Both the position numbers and the translations under genes were made by a program. The notes below the pieces were generated by a model. The model saw only the letters and a program-made list of their open reading frames with translations, was not told the DNA's origin and searched no databases. From NCBI GenBank assembly GCA_014803415.1, contig JAAVBZ010000030.1, forward strand, positions 47,418 to 90,068: 42,651 bases of DNA, written 5' to 3'. Each line of letters begins with the position of its first letter. Positions within the stretch are counted from its first letter, which is position 1. Source of the DNA: Lachnospiraceae bacterium. Lineage in GTDB: Bacteria > Bacillota > Clostridia > Lachnospirales > Lachnospiraceae. This document shows positions 6,341 through 15,109 of the stretch, piece after piece.

Positions 6341-8302
6341 TTACTTTTCAATAATGGTGCCGTTCTGGTAAGCTTCCAGCAAATGTTCCAGCTGCTTTAT
6401 GGATTCCTGCAGTTCATGTCCGATGTCCGTATCGGCCACCAGTATCCTTTCATAAGCGTTTTCTACAATGGTAGTATCTGAAAAGATATCTGATTCCCGC
6501 AAAATAGCGGCCTGAGTAGACTCAAAAGGCTCATGGGCGACAAGACGCATACCATGTGAGTTTGCGATCAGAGTATATCCGGCAATCCCCGTTTTACCCT
6601 GATATGCCTTTGAAAAACCTCCGTCAATGATCAGAAGCTTTCCGCCGCACTTAATCGGTGATTCACCCTTTTTCAGCTCCACCGGAACATGACCGTTGAT
6701 GATATGGGATTTCTCTGTATTCAGCCCAAATTCCATCAAAATCTTATTGATAATAGCTTCATTATCTATAAGTGAATAATAACAGTTCTTATTTTCCTTA
6801 TGGGTTTCCTTCTCACTCAGGAAATATCGTTCAAAGGTAGCCATCTTATCTTTACCGAATACCGGTGAATTAGAGCCTGCCCAGATATACCAGAGAATAT
6901 CCTGCGCTTTTCTCATTCCGGCGGGATCGTTTTGGGCATAATAGCCTTTTCTGGCATAATTATCCAAAACATCATACAGTTCCTTTCCTTTATATCTTCT
7001 GCCGTCTATATTGGCCGATTTAAAGTTTCCTTCCTCATCCATTGGAACACAGCCATGATATAAAAGATTGGAATTATGAACTTTGTAAAGGCCGCCGTTG
7101 GAATATAGAAATCTTACATGCTTCTGCAGCTTTTCACATTTTATAAATGCCTGCCGTAATCTTGCCATTACCTGCTCTTCTTCCGGCGTCAGGTTATAAG
7201 GATCTGCCGGATCCACTGTAGGGAATTCCACATCCGACATAGCATAATCCTGGCCTCCTATGCGAACTGTTTTCTTTTCATAATCAATCTTATCAAGAAG
7301 TAATCTGTCATCCATTTCAAATTCGGGATGCTTTTTGATGACCTGTCCTTCCAGTTTGAACTGTATAATGGCAATTGCTTTATGAATTTTCATATCAAGG
7401 CTCAGATCCTTGGTATCATAATCCGTATTATACTTGATGGCAAAGGTATCACAGCTCACATCCTGGTATCTTTCCATTGCAAATGTAGCAAGGGGTATCA
7501 GATTAATTCCATAACCATCCTCCAGGGTATCCAGACTTCCGTATCTGGCTGCGATCCTCAGCACTGTTGCAATACACGGCAGATGGCCGCAGGCTGCTCC
7601 CATCCATACAATATCATGATTTCCCCATTGAATATCCACCGAATGATACTTCATCAATGTATCCATAATGATATGGGGACCGGGGCCTCTGTCATAAATA
7701 TCCCCCACAATATGAAGATGATCCACAACAAGCCGCTGTATCAGGTTACTGAGAGCAATGATAAAATCAGGCGCTCTCCCGATTCTGATAATGGTATGAA
7801 TGATTTCATTATAATACCCTTCCTTGTCGGACACCTCCGCTTTCTCCGTGATCAACTCTTCAATAATATAAGCAAAATCCTTCGGAAGCGCTTTGCGTAC
7901 TTTGGATCTGGTATACTTGGAAGCAACCGTTTTTGTTACCTGCACCAATCGGTGAAGCGTGATCTTATACCAGTCCTCAATATTCTCTTCCTCCTGCATT
8001 ACAATATCCAGTTTTTCCTGGGGATAATAGATCAATGTAGCCAGAGATTTTTTATCTTTATTACTCAAAGTATTCCCAAAGACCTCACCTATTTTACGTC
8101 TGATCGCTCCTGAACCATTTTTAAGTACATGGTTGAACTGTTCATATTCTCCATGAATATCCGTTAGAAAATGCTCAGTTCCTTTCGGCAGATTCAAAAT
8201 AGATTGAAGATTTATGATCTCTGTAGAAGCTGCCGCAATATTAGGATATTGATGAGCAATACTTTTCAAATATTTTAATTCCAAGTCATTCATTTCATTC
8301 AT
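6341..8302 (-). CDS. fbp: class III fructose-1,6-bisphosphatase
   Basis: The 653-residue protein matches the Firmicutes-specific FBPase class III (FBPase_2) in full length. It has GTEHFLTDIHGEYEQFNHVL near residue 40, GDIYDRGPGPHIIMD near 197 and WGNHDIVWMGAACG near 223, the metallophosphatase-type D-H, GD and GNHD motifs, then NGHVPVELKKGESP and GGFSKAYQGKTGIAGYTL near the end. It converts fructose-1,6-bisphosphate to fructose-6-phosphate in gluconeogenesis. AAGGA six bases before the ATG supports the start. It begins 31 bases after dapB with no visible terminator, so it may share the lysine-controlled transcript, although a weak internal promoter cannot be excluded. Confidence 0.95.
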   Translation of the reverse strand: MNEMNDLELKYLKSIAHQYPNIAAASTEIINLQSILNLPKGTEHFLTDIHGEYEQFNHVLKNGSGAIRRKIGEVFGNTLSNKDKKSLATLIYYPQEKLDIVMQEEENIEDWYKITLHRLVQVTKTVASKYTRSKVRKALPKDFAYIIEELITEKAEVSDKEGYYNEIIHTIIRIGRAPDFIIALSNLIQRLVVDHLHIVGDIYDRGPGPHIIMDTLMKYHSVDIQWGNHDIVWMGAACGHLPCIATVLRIAARYGSLDTLEDGYGINLIPLATFAMERYQDVSCDTFAIKYNTDYDTKDLSLDMKIHKAIAIIQFKLEGQVIKKHPEFEMDDRLLLDKIDYEKKTVRIGGQDYAMSDVEFPTVDPADPYNLTPEEEQVMARLRQAFIKCEKLQKHVRFLYSNGGLYKVHNSNLLYHGCVPMDEEGNFKSANIDGRRYKGKELYDVLDNYARKGYYAQNDPAGMRKAQDILWYIWAGSNSPVFGKDKMATFERYFLSEKETHKENKNCYYSLIDNEAIINKILMEFGLNTEKSHIINGHVPVELKKGESPIKCGGKLLIIDGGFSKAYQGKTGIAGYTLIANSHGMRLVAHEPFESTQAAILRESDIFSDTTIVENAYERILVADTDIGHELQESIKQLEHLLEAYQNGTIIEK

Positions 8303-8333
8303 GTGAAGTCCTTTCTGTCAGCTTGTCAAGGCT

Positions 8334-9095
8334 TTATATATTACCGATCACGTCACTCATATCATAAAGACCGGCCGGCTGCCCTTTTAAGAATTTAGCG
8401 GCCTGTACCGCACCTTTGCCGAATACAGCCTTGGAATAAGCAGCATGAGAAAAGGTTATGACTTCATCCGTTCCGGCAAAGATCACATCATGCTCACCTA
8501 CGATCGTACCCCCTCTTACTGCTGCATATCCGATCTCCTTTTTCGGACGTTTTTCCCTTCTTGTACTTCTGTCAAATACATATTCATATTCATTGTCAAG
8601 GACTTCATTGATGGAGTCTCCAAGGGCCAGTGCCGTACCGCTGGGTGCATCCAGTTTTAAGTTGTGATGCTTTTCCACGATCTCAATGTCAAACCCTGCA
8701 GGAGACAGGACTGCTGCAGCTTCCTTTAAGAGCTTAAGCAGCATGTTGATCCCGAGAGACATATTGGCAGATTTTAAAATTGCCACCTTCGCAGAAGCTT
8801 CTTTTACCTTCCCAATCTGTTCATCGGAAAGGCCTGTGGTACAAAGTACGCATGGAACCTGCTTTTCCACGCAGTATTCAAGAAGATCATCTATTGCTTT
8901 GGCGGTACTGAAATCAATAATAACATCCGCTTTTATATTACATTCTTTTATATTACTAAATACGGGAAAAGGATTCTTTCCTTCATCAAAAACGTCTACG
9001 CCTGCCGCTAAGGTAATGTCCTTATCCTCACTGATGATACCGGCGATCATGCGTCCCATTTTCCCGTTACATCCATGCATGATTACATTCGTCAT
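8334..9095 (-). CDS. dapB: 4-hydroxy-tetrahydrodipicolinate reductase
   Basis: The 253-residue protein has the NAD(P)H-binding motif MHGCNGKMGRM at residues 6-16, VIIDFST at about 58-64, and the substrate/catalytic segment EKHHNLKLDAPSGTA at 141-155, which contains the catalytic His-His and Lys. It reduces the DapA product to tetrahydrodipicolinate in the lysine/diaminopimelate pathway. It follows dapA by 19 bases in the same operon, under the lysine riboswitch. Confidence 0.96.
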   Translation of the reverse strand: MTNVIMHGCNGKMGRMIAGIISEDKDITLAAGVDVFDEGKNPFPVFSNIKECNIKADVIIDFSTAKAIDDLLEYCVEKQVPCVLCTTGLSDEQIGKVKEASAKVAILKSANMSLGINMLLKLLKEAAAVLSPAGFDIEIVEKHHNLKLDAPSGTALALGDSINEVLDNEYEYVFDRSTRREKRPKKEIGYAAVRGGTIVGEHDVIFAGTDEVITFSHAAYSKAVFGKGAVQAAKFLKGQPAGLYDMSDVIGNI

Positions 9096-9114
9096 GTTCT
9101 CTTCCCTTCTATCT

Positions 9115-9999
9115 TTACAAAATGCCGTATTCTTTCATAGCTTTTTCAAGTTTAGCCGCATTTTCTTCTTCCATTTCAGACAGTGGCATACGAAGAGGAC
9201 CTGCCTCTTTACCCATAAGATTCAGCGCCTTCTTGACAGGAATAGGATTTACTTCACAAAACAGAGCATTGCAAAGAGGTATTGCTCTGAACTGCTCGGC
9301 AGCGCTGCCTTCAATATCGCCTGCAAAAAATTTCGCGCATATATCATGTGTCTGCCTGGGAGCCACATTGGAAAGTACGGAAATAACGCCTTTTCCACCC
9401 AGTGCAAGAAGAGGGACGATCTGATCGTCATTTCCGGAATAGAGATCCACCTTACCTCCGGCAATTGACATCAGTTTAACGATCTGTCCGATATTTCCGC
9501 TGGCTTCCTTGACACCCACAATATTCTCTACATCTGTACAGAGCCTTACCACTGTTTCCGGTGCGATATTGCATCCGGTTCGGCTGGGTACATTATAAAG
9601 GATACAGGGAATCTTTACGGAATCAGCTATTGTCTTATAATGCTGATAAAGTCCGTTCTGGGTAGCCTTATTATAATAAGGAGAAACTAAAAGCAGTGCA
9701 TCAGCACCGTATTTTTCTGCTTCTGTAGACAGATAAACTGCTGTTTCCGTGCAGTTGGAACCGGTCCCTGCTACGACGGGGATCCTGCCAGCAACCTTCT
9801 CCACACAGTATTTAATAACATCAAGATGTTCCTCATGTGTTAAAGTGGAAGATTCTCCCGTTGTTCCGCATACGATAATGGCATCCGTTCCTTCAGCGAT
9901 CTGGAATTCGATTAATTCTGCAAATTTTTCATAATTCACTTCTCCGTTTGCCTTAAATGGTGTGACAATTGCAACACCTGCTCCTGTAAATACAGCCAT
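9115..9999 (-). CDS. dapA: 4-hydroxy-tetrahydrodipicolinate synthase
   Basis: The 294-residue class I aldolase-like TIM barrel has GTTGES at 45-50, YNVPSRTG from Tyr135, and the Schiff-base Lys164 in VGVKEASGN. It condenses pyruvate with aspartate semialdehyde, the entry step to diaminopimelate and lysine. AAGGAGG lies just before the ATG. It is the first gene of dapA-dapB(-fbp), downstream of a lysine riboswitch with an expression-platform terminator, so its transcription should fall when lysine is abundant. Confidence 0.97.
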   Translation of the reverse strand: MAVFTGAGVAIVTPFKANGEVNYEKFAELIEFQIAEGTDAIIVCGTTGESSTLTHEEHLDVIKYCVEKVAGRIPVVAGTGSNCTETAVYLSTEAEKYGADALLLVSPYYNKATQNGLYQHYKTIADSVKIPCILYNVPSRTGCNIAPETVVRLCTDVENIVGVKEASGNIGQIVKLMSIAGGKVDLYSGNDDQIVPLLALGGKGVISVLSNVAPRQTHDICAKFFAGDIEGSAAEQFRAIPLCNALFCEVNPIPVKKALNLMGKEAGPLRMPLSEMEEENAAKLEKAMKEYGIL

Positions 10000-10032
10000 A
10001 CTGTTTTCCTCCTTAATTCTTGGGGTTTACGC

Positions 10033-10062
10033 AAAAAACCGGTATACAAACGCATACCGATC
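10033..10062 (-). terminator. expression-platform terminator of the lysine riboswitch
   Basis: On the minus strand ATCGGTAT pairs with ATACCGG around GCGTTTGT, followed by a run of six T. It lies between the riboswitch aptamer and the dapA ribosome binding site, as expected for transcription attenuation. Confidence 0.85.
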
Positions 10063-10078
10063 TACCTCCTGTCTCATC

Positions 10079-10246
10079 GGATAGCGCCCCATCATAACTT
10101 GATGACAGTCATACAGCTCTTAACTGTATGCCCAAGGATCTGTCTGCAGTGTAAGCAGATCCTTTCGGCGTTTTTTCCTTTCATTTTTCTTCCTATGTGC
10201 CTGCCACATCCAAAAAACTACTCATAAAACACGCAACCTCTATCTC
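10079..10246 (-). promoter_or_regulatory. lysine riboswitch (L-box) controlling dapA
   Basis: Read on the minus strand the region starts GATAGAGGTTGCG and GAGTAG, continues with the junction CGCCGAAAGG and a 10-bp hairpin, then ACTGTCA and TGGGGCGCTATCC. These are the conserved lysine-aptamer elements in the right order, and the first GATAG pairs with the final CTATC to close helix P1. A terminator follows. Bound lysine should stabilise the aptamer and favour termination before dapA. Confidence 0.92.
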
Positions 10247-10271
10247 GTTTATTTAATTTATCGTTATACAA

Positions 10272-10300
10272 ATCATAGCACCTTGCATGAGCGCTGTCAA
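10272..10300 (-). promoter_or_regulatory. strong sigma-A promoter of dapA, flanked by an inverted repeat
   Basis: On the minus strand TTGACA, a 17-base spacer and TATGAT are visible, near consensus, and the predicted start is about 20 bases before the riboswitch. A perfect 10-bp inverted repeat (AATCATAGCA at 10271-10280, TGCTATGATT at 10309-10318) overlaps the -10 and flanks the -35. Confidence 0.85.
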
Positions 10301-10336
10301 TGCATAGATGCTATGATTAAATGCCTAAAACATTGC

Positions 10337-10364
10337 AAAAACTGCTGCCGGTGCCTTACCAGCA
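10337..10364 (-). terminator. intrinsic terminator overlapping the end of the corrinoid adenosyltransferase gene
   Basis: On the minus strand TGCTG-GT pairs with ACC-GG-CAGCA (two-base bulge), followed by TTTTT. The left arm lies within the last codons of the gene. Confidence 0.55.
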
Positions 10365-10853
10365 CTTGAATTTCAACATTTCTATTTTGGATACTTCATC
10401 TGCCAGCATGCAGATCTCATCATTTAATGAAATACCGGTCATAATAATGTCTGTTTCACTATCTCTTGTTTCCAAAATATTTTTCAGATCTTCCACAGTA
10501 ATGATCTTATTGTCGATCAGTCCCAGAACTTCATCCAGTATCAGCAGATCGCATTCACCTGTTGCCAGAACCTTTTTTGCAAAATTCAGACCGTTTTTAA
10601 TATTAATGATTTCATCCGTCTTCTTTTCTTCCGAAAGTTCATCAAAATTTTCATCACTTTTTTCAAAACGGAAAATTTTGATCTCCGGCTCCAGTCTTTG
10701 GATAAATTCAGAATCTTTAACGCCTTTTCCTTTTAAAAACTGGATAATAAATACATTTTCACCTGCTGCAGCAGATAAAATTGCCTGTCCCAGTGCCGCC
10801 GGTGATTTCCCGTGTCCGTCACCGCTGTATATATGTATCAGCCCTTGTTTCAT
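10356..10853 (-). CDS. corrinoid adenosyltransferase, CobO/BtuR (CobA) family
   Basis: The 165-residue protein has the family's P-loop variant GDGHGKS at residues 11-17, a FIIQFLKGKG strand, the Walker B LLILDEV and a C-terminal TDIIMTG strand. The family transfers the adenosyl group of ATP to cob(I)alamin or cobyrinic acid diamide, giving adenosylcobalamin forms. It is slightly shorter than the usual 170-200 residues. There are no other cobalamin genes nearby, so salvage is more likely than de novo synthesis. The start is supported by AGGGGG four bases upstream. The unit has its own promoter just after the SSB gene's stop and its own terminator. Confidence 0.85.
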   Translation of the reverse strand: MKQGLIHIYSGDGHGKSPAALGQAILSAAAGENVFIIQFLKGKGVKDSEFIQRLEPEIKIFRFEKSDENFDELSEEKKTDEIINIKNGLNFAKKVLATGECDLLILDEVLGLIDNKIITVEDLKNILETRDSETDIIMTGISLNDEICMLADEVSKIEMLKFKCW

Positions 10854-10891
10854 AGTACCCCCTGTATGCGTTGTGTAATTTACTTGCGCTC

Positions 10892-10920
10892 ATAATAGCA
10901 TAGAAGTACCAAAAAATCAA
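10892..10920 (-). promoter_or_regulatory. probable promoter of the corrinoid adenosyltransferase gene
   Basis: On the minus strand TTGATT, a 17-base spacer and TATTAT lie about 40 bases before the ATG and directly after the stop of the SSB-like gene. Confidence 0.5.
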
Positions 10921-10922
10921 TA

Positions 10923-11576
10923 TCAGGCACGAAGCGGGCTGTCGATCATATTTTCAAGAAGCTCCAGTTTGCTTACGGATACTTCATAAGCCACTCTCTT
11001 TTCTACCTGGTCTTCTGAGAGCTTTTTCATATATTCTCTGCTCTGAATCCTTCCCCAGATCTCGCATCTGGTTCCCACGTGAAAATTATTGGCATATCTG
11101 GCATTTCTTCCCCAACAGATACAGGGAATATAATCACTTTTTCCATATGGTCTGTTGACTGCCAGCAAAAGATCTGCAATTTCCCTGCCAAGAGGGGTTT
11201 TCCTGTATATAGGCTCCTTGCAGATATACCCATCCAGATAAATCTGATTGGTCTTCGTACTTTCCTCAATTTCATCCACAAATTCAATTTCCCTTGCAAA
11301 TACGGAAAGCACCAGTTTATTCTTCCTTTCTTCATGTCTGTTATAGGAACGGAACTGTCCTGTAACCATGATATTCAATCCTTTGTAATCTGCTCCCACA
11401 TCGATCAGACGGTCCGATACCATTATTGGAATGATATCATTGGAATCACTGAGTCTTTTTACTTTTACATCTACCATGTAAAAGCCTTCACCAAATATTT
11501 CATGGCTGAATGAAAAATAACTCACTACCTCACCCATGATTACCACCTGGTTATTTTCAATTACCTTATCTGTCAT
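10923..11576 (-). CDS. SSB-like protein with two OB folds
   Basis: The 217-residue protein appears to hold two single-stranded-DNA-binding OB folds. The first (about 8-105) contains VVIMGEVVSYFSFSHEIFGEGFYMVDVKVKR and IMVTGQFRSYNR. The second (about 110-205) reads NQIYLDGYICKEPIYRKTPLGREIADLLLAVNRPYGKSDYIPCICWGRNARYA, the classic SSB core with a CW motif. There is no acidic C-terminal tip for partner binding (it ends MIDSPLRA), unlike the replicative SSB. It is therefore a clostridial SSB paralogue of unknown special role. GAAGGGAG precedes the ATG, and the gene is divergent from typA. Confidence 0.75.
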   Translation of the reverse strand: MTDKVIENNQVVIMGEVVSYFSFSHEIFGEGFYMVDVKVKRLSDSNDIIPIMVSDRLIDVGADYKGLNIMVTGQFRSYNRHEERKNKLVLSVFAREIEFVDEIEESTKTNQIYLDGYICKEPIYRKTPLGREIADLLLAVNRPYGKSDYIPCICWGRNARYANNFHVGTRCEIWGRIQSREYMKKLSEDQVEKRVAYEVSVSKLELLENMIDSPLRA

Positions 11577-11690
11577 TGCTGTTCTCCCTTCTTACACCTT
11601 AAGAATTTTTTCCTTGTATATATTAAATATATATGATTTCCTGCCTAAAGAAGAACCTTCATCCATCGCGTAAATTCGACATTCAGACAC

Positions 11691-11720
11691 TTTACAATCC
11701 ACTTACAATAGTGATATACT
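11691..11720 (+). promoter_or_regulatory. promoter of typA
   Basis: TTTACA (11691-11696), an 18-base spacer and TATACT (11715-11720) lie 48 bases before the ATG. Confidence 0.65.
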
Positions 11721-11767
11721 ACTACGCGGATAAACAGCAGGTCAAGCAAGAATGGAAGGTTTATATT

Positions 11768-13615
11768 ATGAAACAGAAACGAGAAGATGTAAGAAATATT
11801 GCTATCATAGCTCATGTCGACCATGGTAAGACCACTCTGGTAGATGAGCTTTTAAAACAAAGCGGTGTATTCCGTGAAAATCAGGATATTGCAGAACGTG
11901 TTATGGATTCCGGCGATATTGAGCGGGAACGGGGCATAACAATTTTGTCAAAAAATACTGCCGTAAATTTTAAAAATACCAAGATCAACATTATAGATAC
12001 CCCCGGTCATGCCGATTTCGGCGGCGAAGTAGAACGTGTTCTTAAAATGGTAAACGGCGTGATCCTTGTGGTGGATGCTTTTGAGGGCGCCATGCCCCAG
12101 ACTAAATTCGTGCTGCGCAAAGCCCTGGAATTAAAGCTTCCCGTCATTGTCTGCATCAATAAGATAGACAGACCGGAAGCCCGGCCGGCCGAAGTGATCG
12201 ATGAAGTACTTGAACTTTTCATCGATCTGGAAGCAAGTGAAGAACAGCTTGACTGTCCTTTTGTATTTGCCTCGGCCAAGACCGGTACCGCTTCCCTTGA
12301 TATGGATACTCCCGGCATCAACATGGTCCCTCTGTTCGAGACCATCCTTGATTATATTCCTGCTCCGGAAGGGGATCCCGACGCAGGCACTCAGGTTCTG
12401 ATCAGTACCATCGATTACAATGAATATGTGGGACGCATCGGCGTTGGGAAAGTGGATAACGGTTCCGTTAAAGTAAATCAGGAAGTGATCATAGTAAATC
12501 ATCACGAACCTGACAAGCAGAAAAAAGTCAAGATCAGCAAACTCTATGAGTTTGACGGCTTAAATAAAGTAGAAGTTACCGAAGCCGGTATTGGTTCCAT
12601 CGTTGCTATTTCCGGAATATCCGATATTCATATCGGTGATACTCTCTGCTCTTTGGACAACCCTGAGCCGATTCCTTTCCAGAAAATTTCGGAGCCCACC
12701 ATTGCCATGCACTTTATTGTCAATGATTCTCCTCTTGCCGGTCAGGAAGGAAAATATGTGACCAGCCGTCATATACGTGACAGACTGTTCCGCGAATTAA
12801 ATACAGATGTTTCCCTGCGTGTAGAAGAAACAGATACTACAGAAGCATTCAAAGTATCGGGCAGAGGCGAACTTCATCTGTCCGTGCTGATTGAAAATAT
12901 GCGCCGTGAAGGTTATGAATTTGCCGTCAGCAAAGCAGAGGTACTTTACAGAGAAGATGAAAAAGGTAAAAGACTGGAGCCAATGGAATTATGCTACATC
13001 GATGTCCCTGAAGAATTTTCCGGTTCCATCATTGAAAAACTCAGCCAGCGTAAAGGCGAGCTTCGGAATATGGGGGCTGCCCAGGGCGGCTATACCCGTC
13101 TTGAGTTCTCTATTCCTTCCAGAGGACTTATCGGATACCGGGGCGAATTCCTGACAGATACCAAGGGCAACGGCATCATGAACAGCATTTTTGACGGATA
13201 TGCTCCCTACAAAGGTGATATCCAATATCGTAAACAGGGATCTCTTATTGCATTTGAAGCGGGAGAAGCGATTACCTACGGTCTGTTCAATGCCCAGGAA
13301 CGGGGCACTCTCTTTATCAGTCCCGGTGAAAAAGTCTATTCCGGTATGGTAGTAGGTCAGAACGGCCGTGGAGAAGATATTGAATTGAATGTCTGCAAGA
13401 AGAAACAGCTGACTAACACCCGTTCTTCCAGCGCCGATGAAACGCTCAGACTGACGCCGCCCAAGATCTTAAGTCTTGAACAGGCGCTTGATTTTATTGA
13501 TACTGATGAACTTTTGGAAGTTACCCCCAAGTCACTGCGTATCAGGAAAAAGATCCTTGATCCTACTATGAGGAAGAGAGCGGCTATGAGAGCTGCGTCT
13601 CTTGCGCAGAATTAA
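11768..13615 (+). CDS. typA: ribosome-associated GTPase TypA/BipA
   Basis: The 615-residue translational GTPase has G1 AHVDHGKT at 15-22, RERGITIL (switch I), G3 DTPGHADF, G4 NKID, an EF-Tu domain II, two EF-G-like domains and the BipA-specific C-terminal domain (QLTNTRSSSADETLRLTPP). It acts on ribosome assembly and stress adaptation. The ATG at 11768 is chosen because the promoter and the AAGG-type site lie just upstream; the longer in-frame extension back to 11633 would contain the promoter. It is a single-gene unit. Confidence 0.96.
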   Translation: MKQKREDVRNIAIIAHVDHGKTTLVDELLKQSGVFRENQDIAERVMDSGDIERERGITILSKNTAVNFKNTKINIIDTPGHADFGGEVERVLKMVNGVILVVDAFEGAMPQTKFVLRKALELKLPVIVCINKIDRPEARPAEVIDEVLELFIDLEASEEQLDCPFVFASAKTGTASLDMDTPGINMVPLFETILDYIPAPEGDPDAGTQVLISTIDYNEYVGRIGVGKVDNGSVKVNQEVIIVNHHEPDKQKKVKISKLYEFDGLNKVEVTEAGIGSIVAISGISDIHIGDTLCSLDNPEPIPFQKISEPTIAMHFIVNDSPLAGQEGKYVTSRHIRDRLFRELNTDVSLRVEETDTTEAFKVSGRGELHLSVLIENMRREGYEFAVSKAEVLYREDEKGKRLEPMELCYIDVPEEFSGSIIEKLSQRKGELRNMGAAQGGYTRLEFSIPSRGLIGYRGEFLTDTKGNGIMNSIFDGYAPYKGDIQYRKQGSLIAFEAGEAITYGLFNAQERGTLFISPGEKVYSGMVVGQNGRGEDIELNVCKKKQLTNTRSSSADETLRLTPPKILSLEQALDFIDTDELLEVTPKSLRIRKKILDPTMRKRAAMRAASLAQN

Positions 13616-13700
13616 ATTTAGATTTAGTTTGTTGGCAACGTACGCGGCAGTCAAAAATAGTTTCTAAGCAGGAATTATTTTTTGACTGCCGCTGTCATTG

Positions 13701-13755
13701 AAAAAGCAAAAAAACCAAGCGTAATTCTTCGGAAAGAATTACGCTTGTTATTTTT
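13701..13755. terminator. bidirectional terminator between typA and mgtE
   Basis: A 13-bp perfect stem (AAGCGTAATTCTT / AAGAATTACGCTT) with a CGGA loop has an A-rich left flank and a T-rich right flank. Another inverted repeat (GCGGCAGTC at 13644-13652, GACTGCCGC at 13684-13692) with a longer loop lies just upstream, after typA. Confidence 0.85.
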
Positions 13756-15109
13756 ATAAATGTAGTATACTTGTGGCTATTTGAAAATAGATGAGGAGGG
13801 ATAAAGCGTCTACTATTGTGGTAATAAAGGGGCTGGCCATTACTGCGGGATCGAAACCTATCTTCCTGGCAAGCATAGGCAGCATGCATCCGACAATCTT
13901 GGCGATAAAGACCGCTGCTACAAGAGTCAGGCAGACTACAAGCGCTACCGTGATCTCCAGTTTATCAAATACTAATAGTTTGATAAAATTAGCTGCCGCC
14001 AGAGTCAGACCGCAAAGCGCCGCTACCCTTGCTTCCTTCCAGATCACTTTAAAAATATCGGAAAATTCAATTTCATCCAGTGAAAGCCCGCGGATAATCG
14101 TTACACTGGCCTGTCCTCCCGCATTTCCACCGGTATCCATCAGCATGGGAATATAGGCCGTCAATATAACGCATACGCTCAAAGCATCTTCAAAAGATGT
14201 AATAATACGCCCTGTAAAAGTTGCTGAGATCATCAACAGAAGAAGCCAGGGTATCCTCTTCTTCCAAGTTTCGATAACGCCTGTTCTCATATATGGTTTA
14301 TCAGTAGGAACGATAGCCGCCATCTTTTCAATGTCTTCGGTAGCCTCTTCCTGAAGAATATCCACGATATCATCGACTGTAATGATACCTACCAGACGAT
14401 TTTCATTGTCTACTACCGGCATGGCCGTGAAGTCATATTTCTGGAACTGTCTGGCAACCTCTTCCTGATCCATCATGGTATTAATATAGATCACATTTTC
14501 ATGCATGATATCTTCAATAACGGCATCCGGAGGGCTGATCAGCAGATACCTGAGGGCTACAGTTCCTACCAGAGTCCTTTTGGCATCCAGTACATAACAG
14601 ATATTGATGGTTTCACTGTCCACTCCCACCTGCCGGATACGGGCAATGGCATCTTCCACTGTCATGCTTTCCTTTAAATCTACATACTCCACCGTCATAA
14701 TACTTCCGGCGGAATCCTCCGGATAACGAAGAAGATGGTTGATATCTCTTCTTGTTTCCGCATTTGCATTGGCCAGAAGCTTCTTAACTATATTAGCCGG
14801 CATTTCCTCCAAAAGGTCAGTTGCATCATCTGCCATCAGATTGTTGATAATGTTGGCAGCCTCCTTGTCAGACATGCTGACAATGATAAACTGCTGGTTA
14901 TCCACCTCAAGATAAGAGAATACATCTGCAGCCATACTCTTGGGCAGGATCCTGAAGATTTTAAGCAGCTCTTCCTCTTCCATCTCTTCCATGATCGCTG
15001 CCACATCGGCAGTATTCATTTCTGCTACCTTCTGGCGGAGTCTGGTATATTGCTTGGTCTCCAGTAATTCTCTGATCACATTTACTTCCAAATCCTTGTT
15101 CTCTTCCAT
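13754..15109 (-). CDS. mgtE: magnesium transporter MgtE
   Basis: The 451-residue protein has the full MgtE layout: an N-terminal superhelical domain (about 1-125), two CBS domains (about 130-190 and 195-255, with DAIARIRQVG and FTAMPVVDNENRLVGIITVDDI), a connecting helix and five membrane helices (about 285-450). The last part contains the pore signature PMLMDTGGNAGGQASV. It forms a dimeric Mg2+ channel closed by cytoplasmic Mg2+. AAAGGAG lies just before the ATG. The leader has no recognisable M-box but does contain a short ORF that overlaps the mgtE start (separate entry). Confidence 0.95.
   Translation of the reverse strand: MEENKDLEVNVIRELLETKQYTRLRQKVAEMNTADVAAIMEEMEEEELLKIFRILPKSMAADVFSYLEVDNQQFIIVSMSDKEAANIINNLMADDATDLLEEMPANIVKKLLANANAETRRDINHLLRYPEDSAGSIMTVEYVDLKESMTVEDAIARIRQVGVDSETINICYVLDAKRTLVGTVALRYLLISPPDAVIEDIMHENVIYINTMMDQEEVARQFQKYDFTAMPVVDNENRLVGIITVDDIVDILQEEATEDIEKMAAIVPTDKPYMRTGVIETWKKRIPWLLLLMISATFTGRIITSFEDALSVCVILTAYIPMLMDTGGNAGGQASVTIIRGLSLDEIEFSDIFKVIWKEARVAALCGLTLAAANFIKLLVFDKLEITVALVVCLTLVAAVFIAKIVGCMLPMLARKIGFDPAVMASPFITTIVDALSLLIYFQIATSILHL

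Noticed and set aside
7328-8113. 261-codon plus-strand ORF within fbp
   Set aside because: It lies entirely opposite a highly conserved FBPase sequence and has no start signals.
10000-10260. T-box leader before dapA
   Set aside because: The AGGGTGGNACCGCG T-box sequence is absent, whereas the complete order of lysine-riboswitch elements is present.
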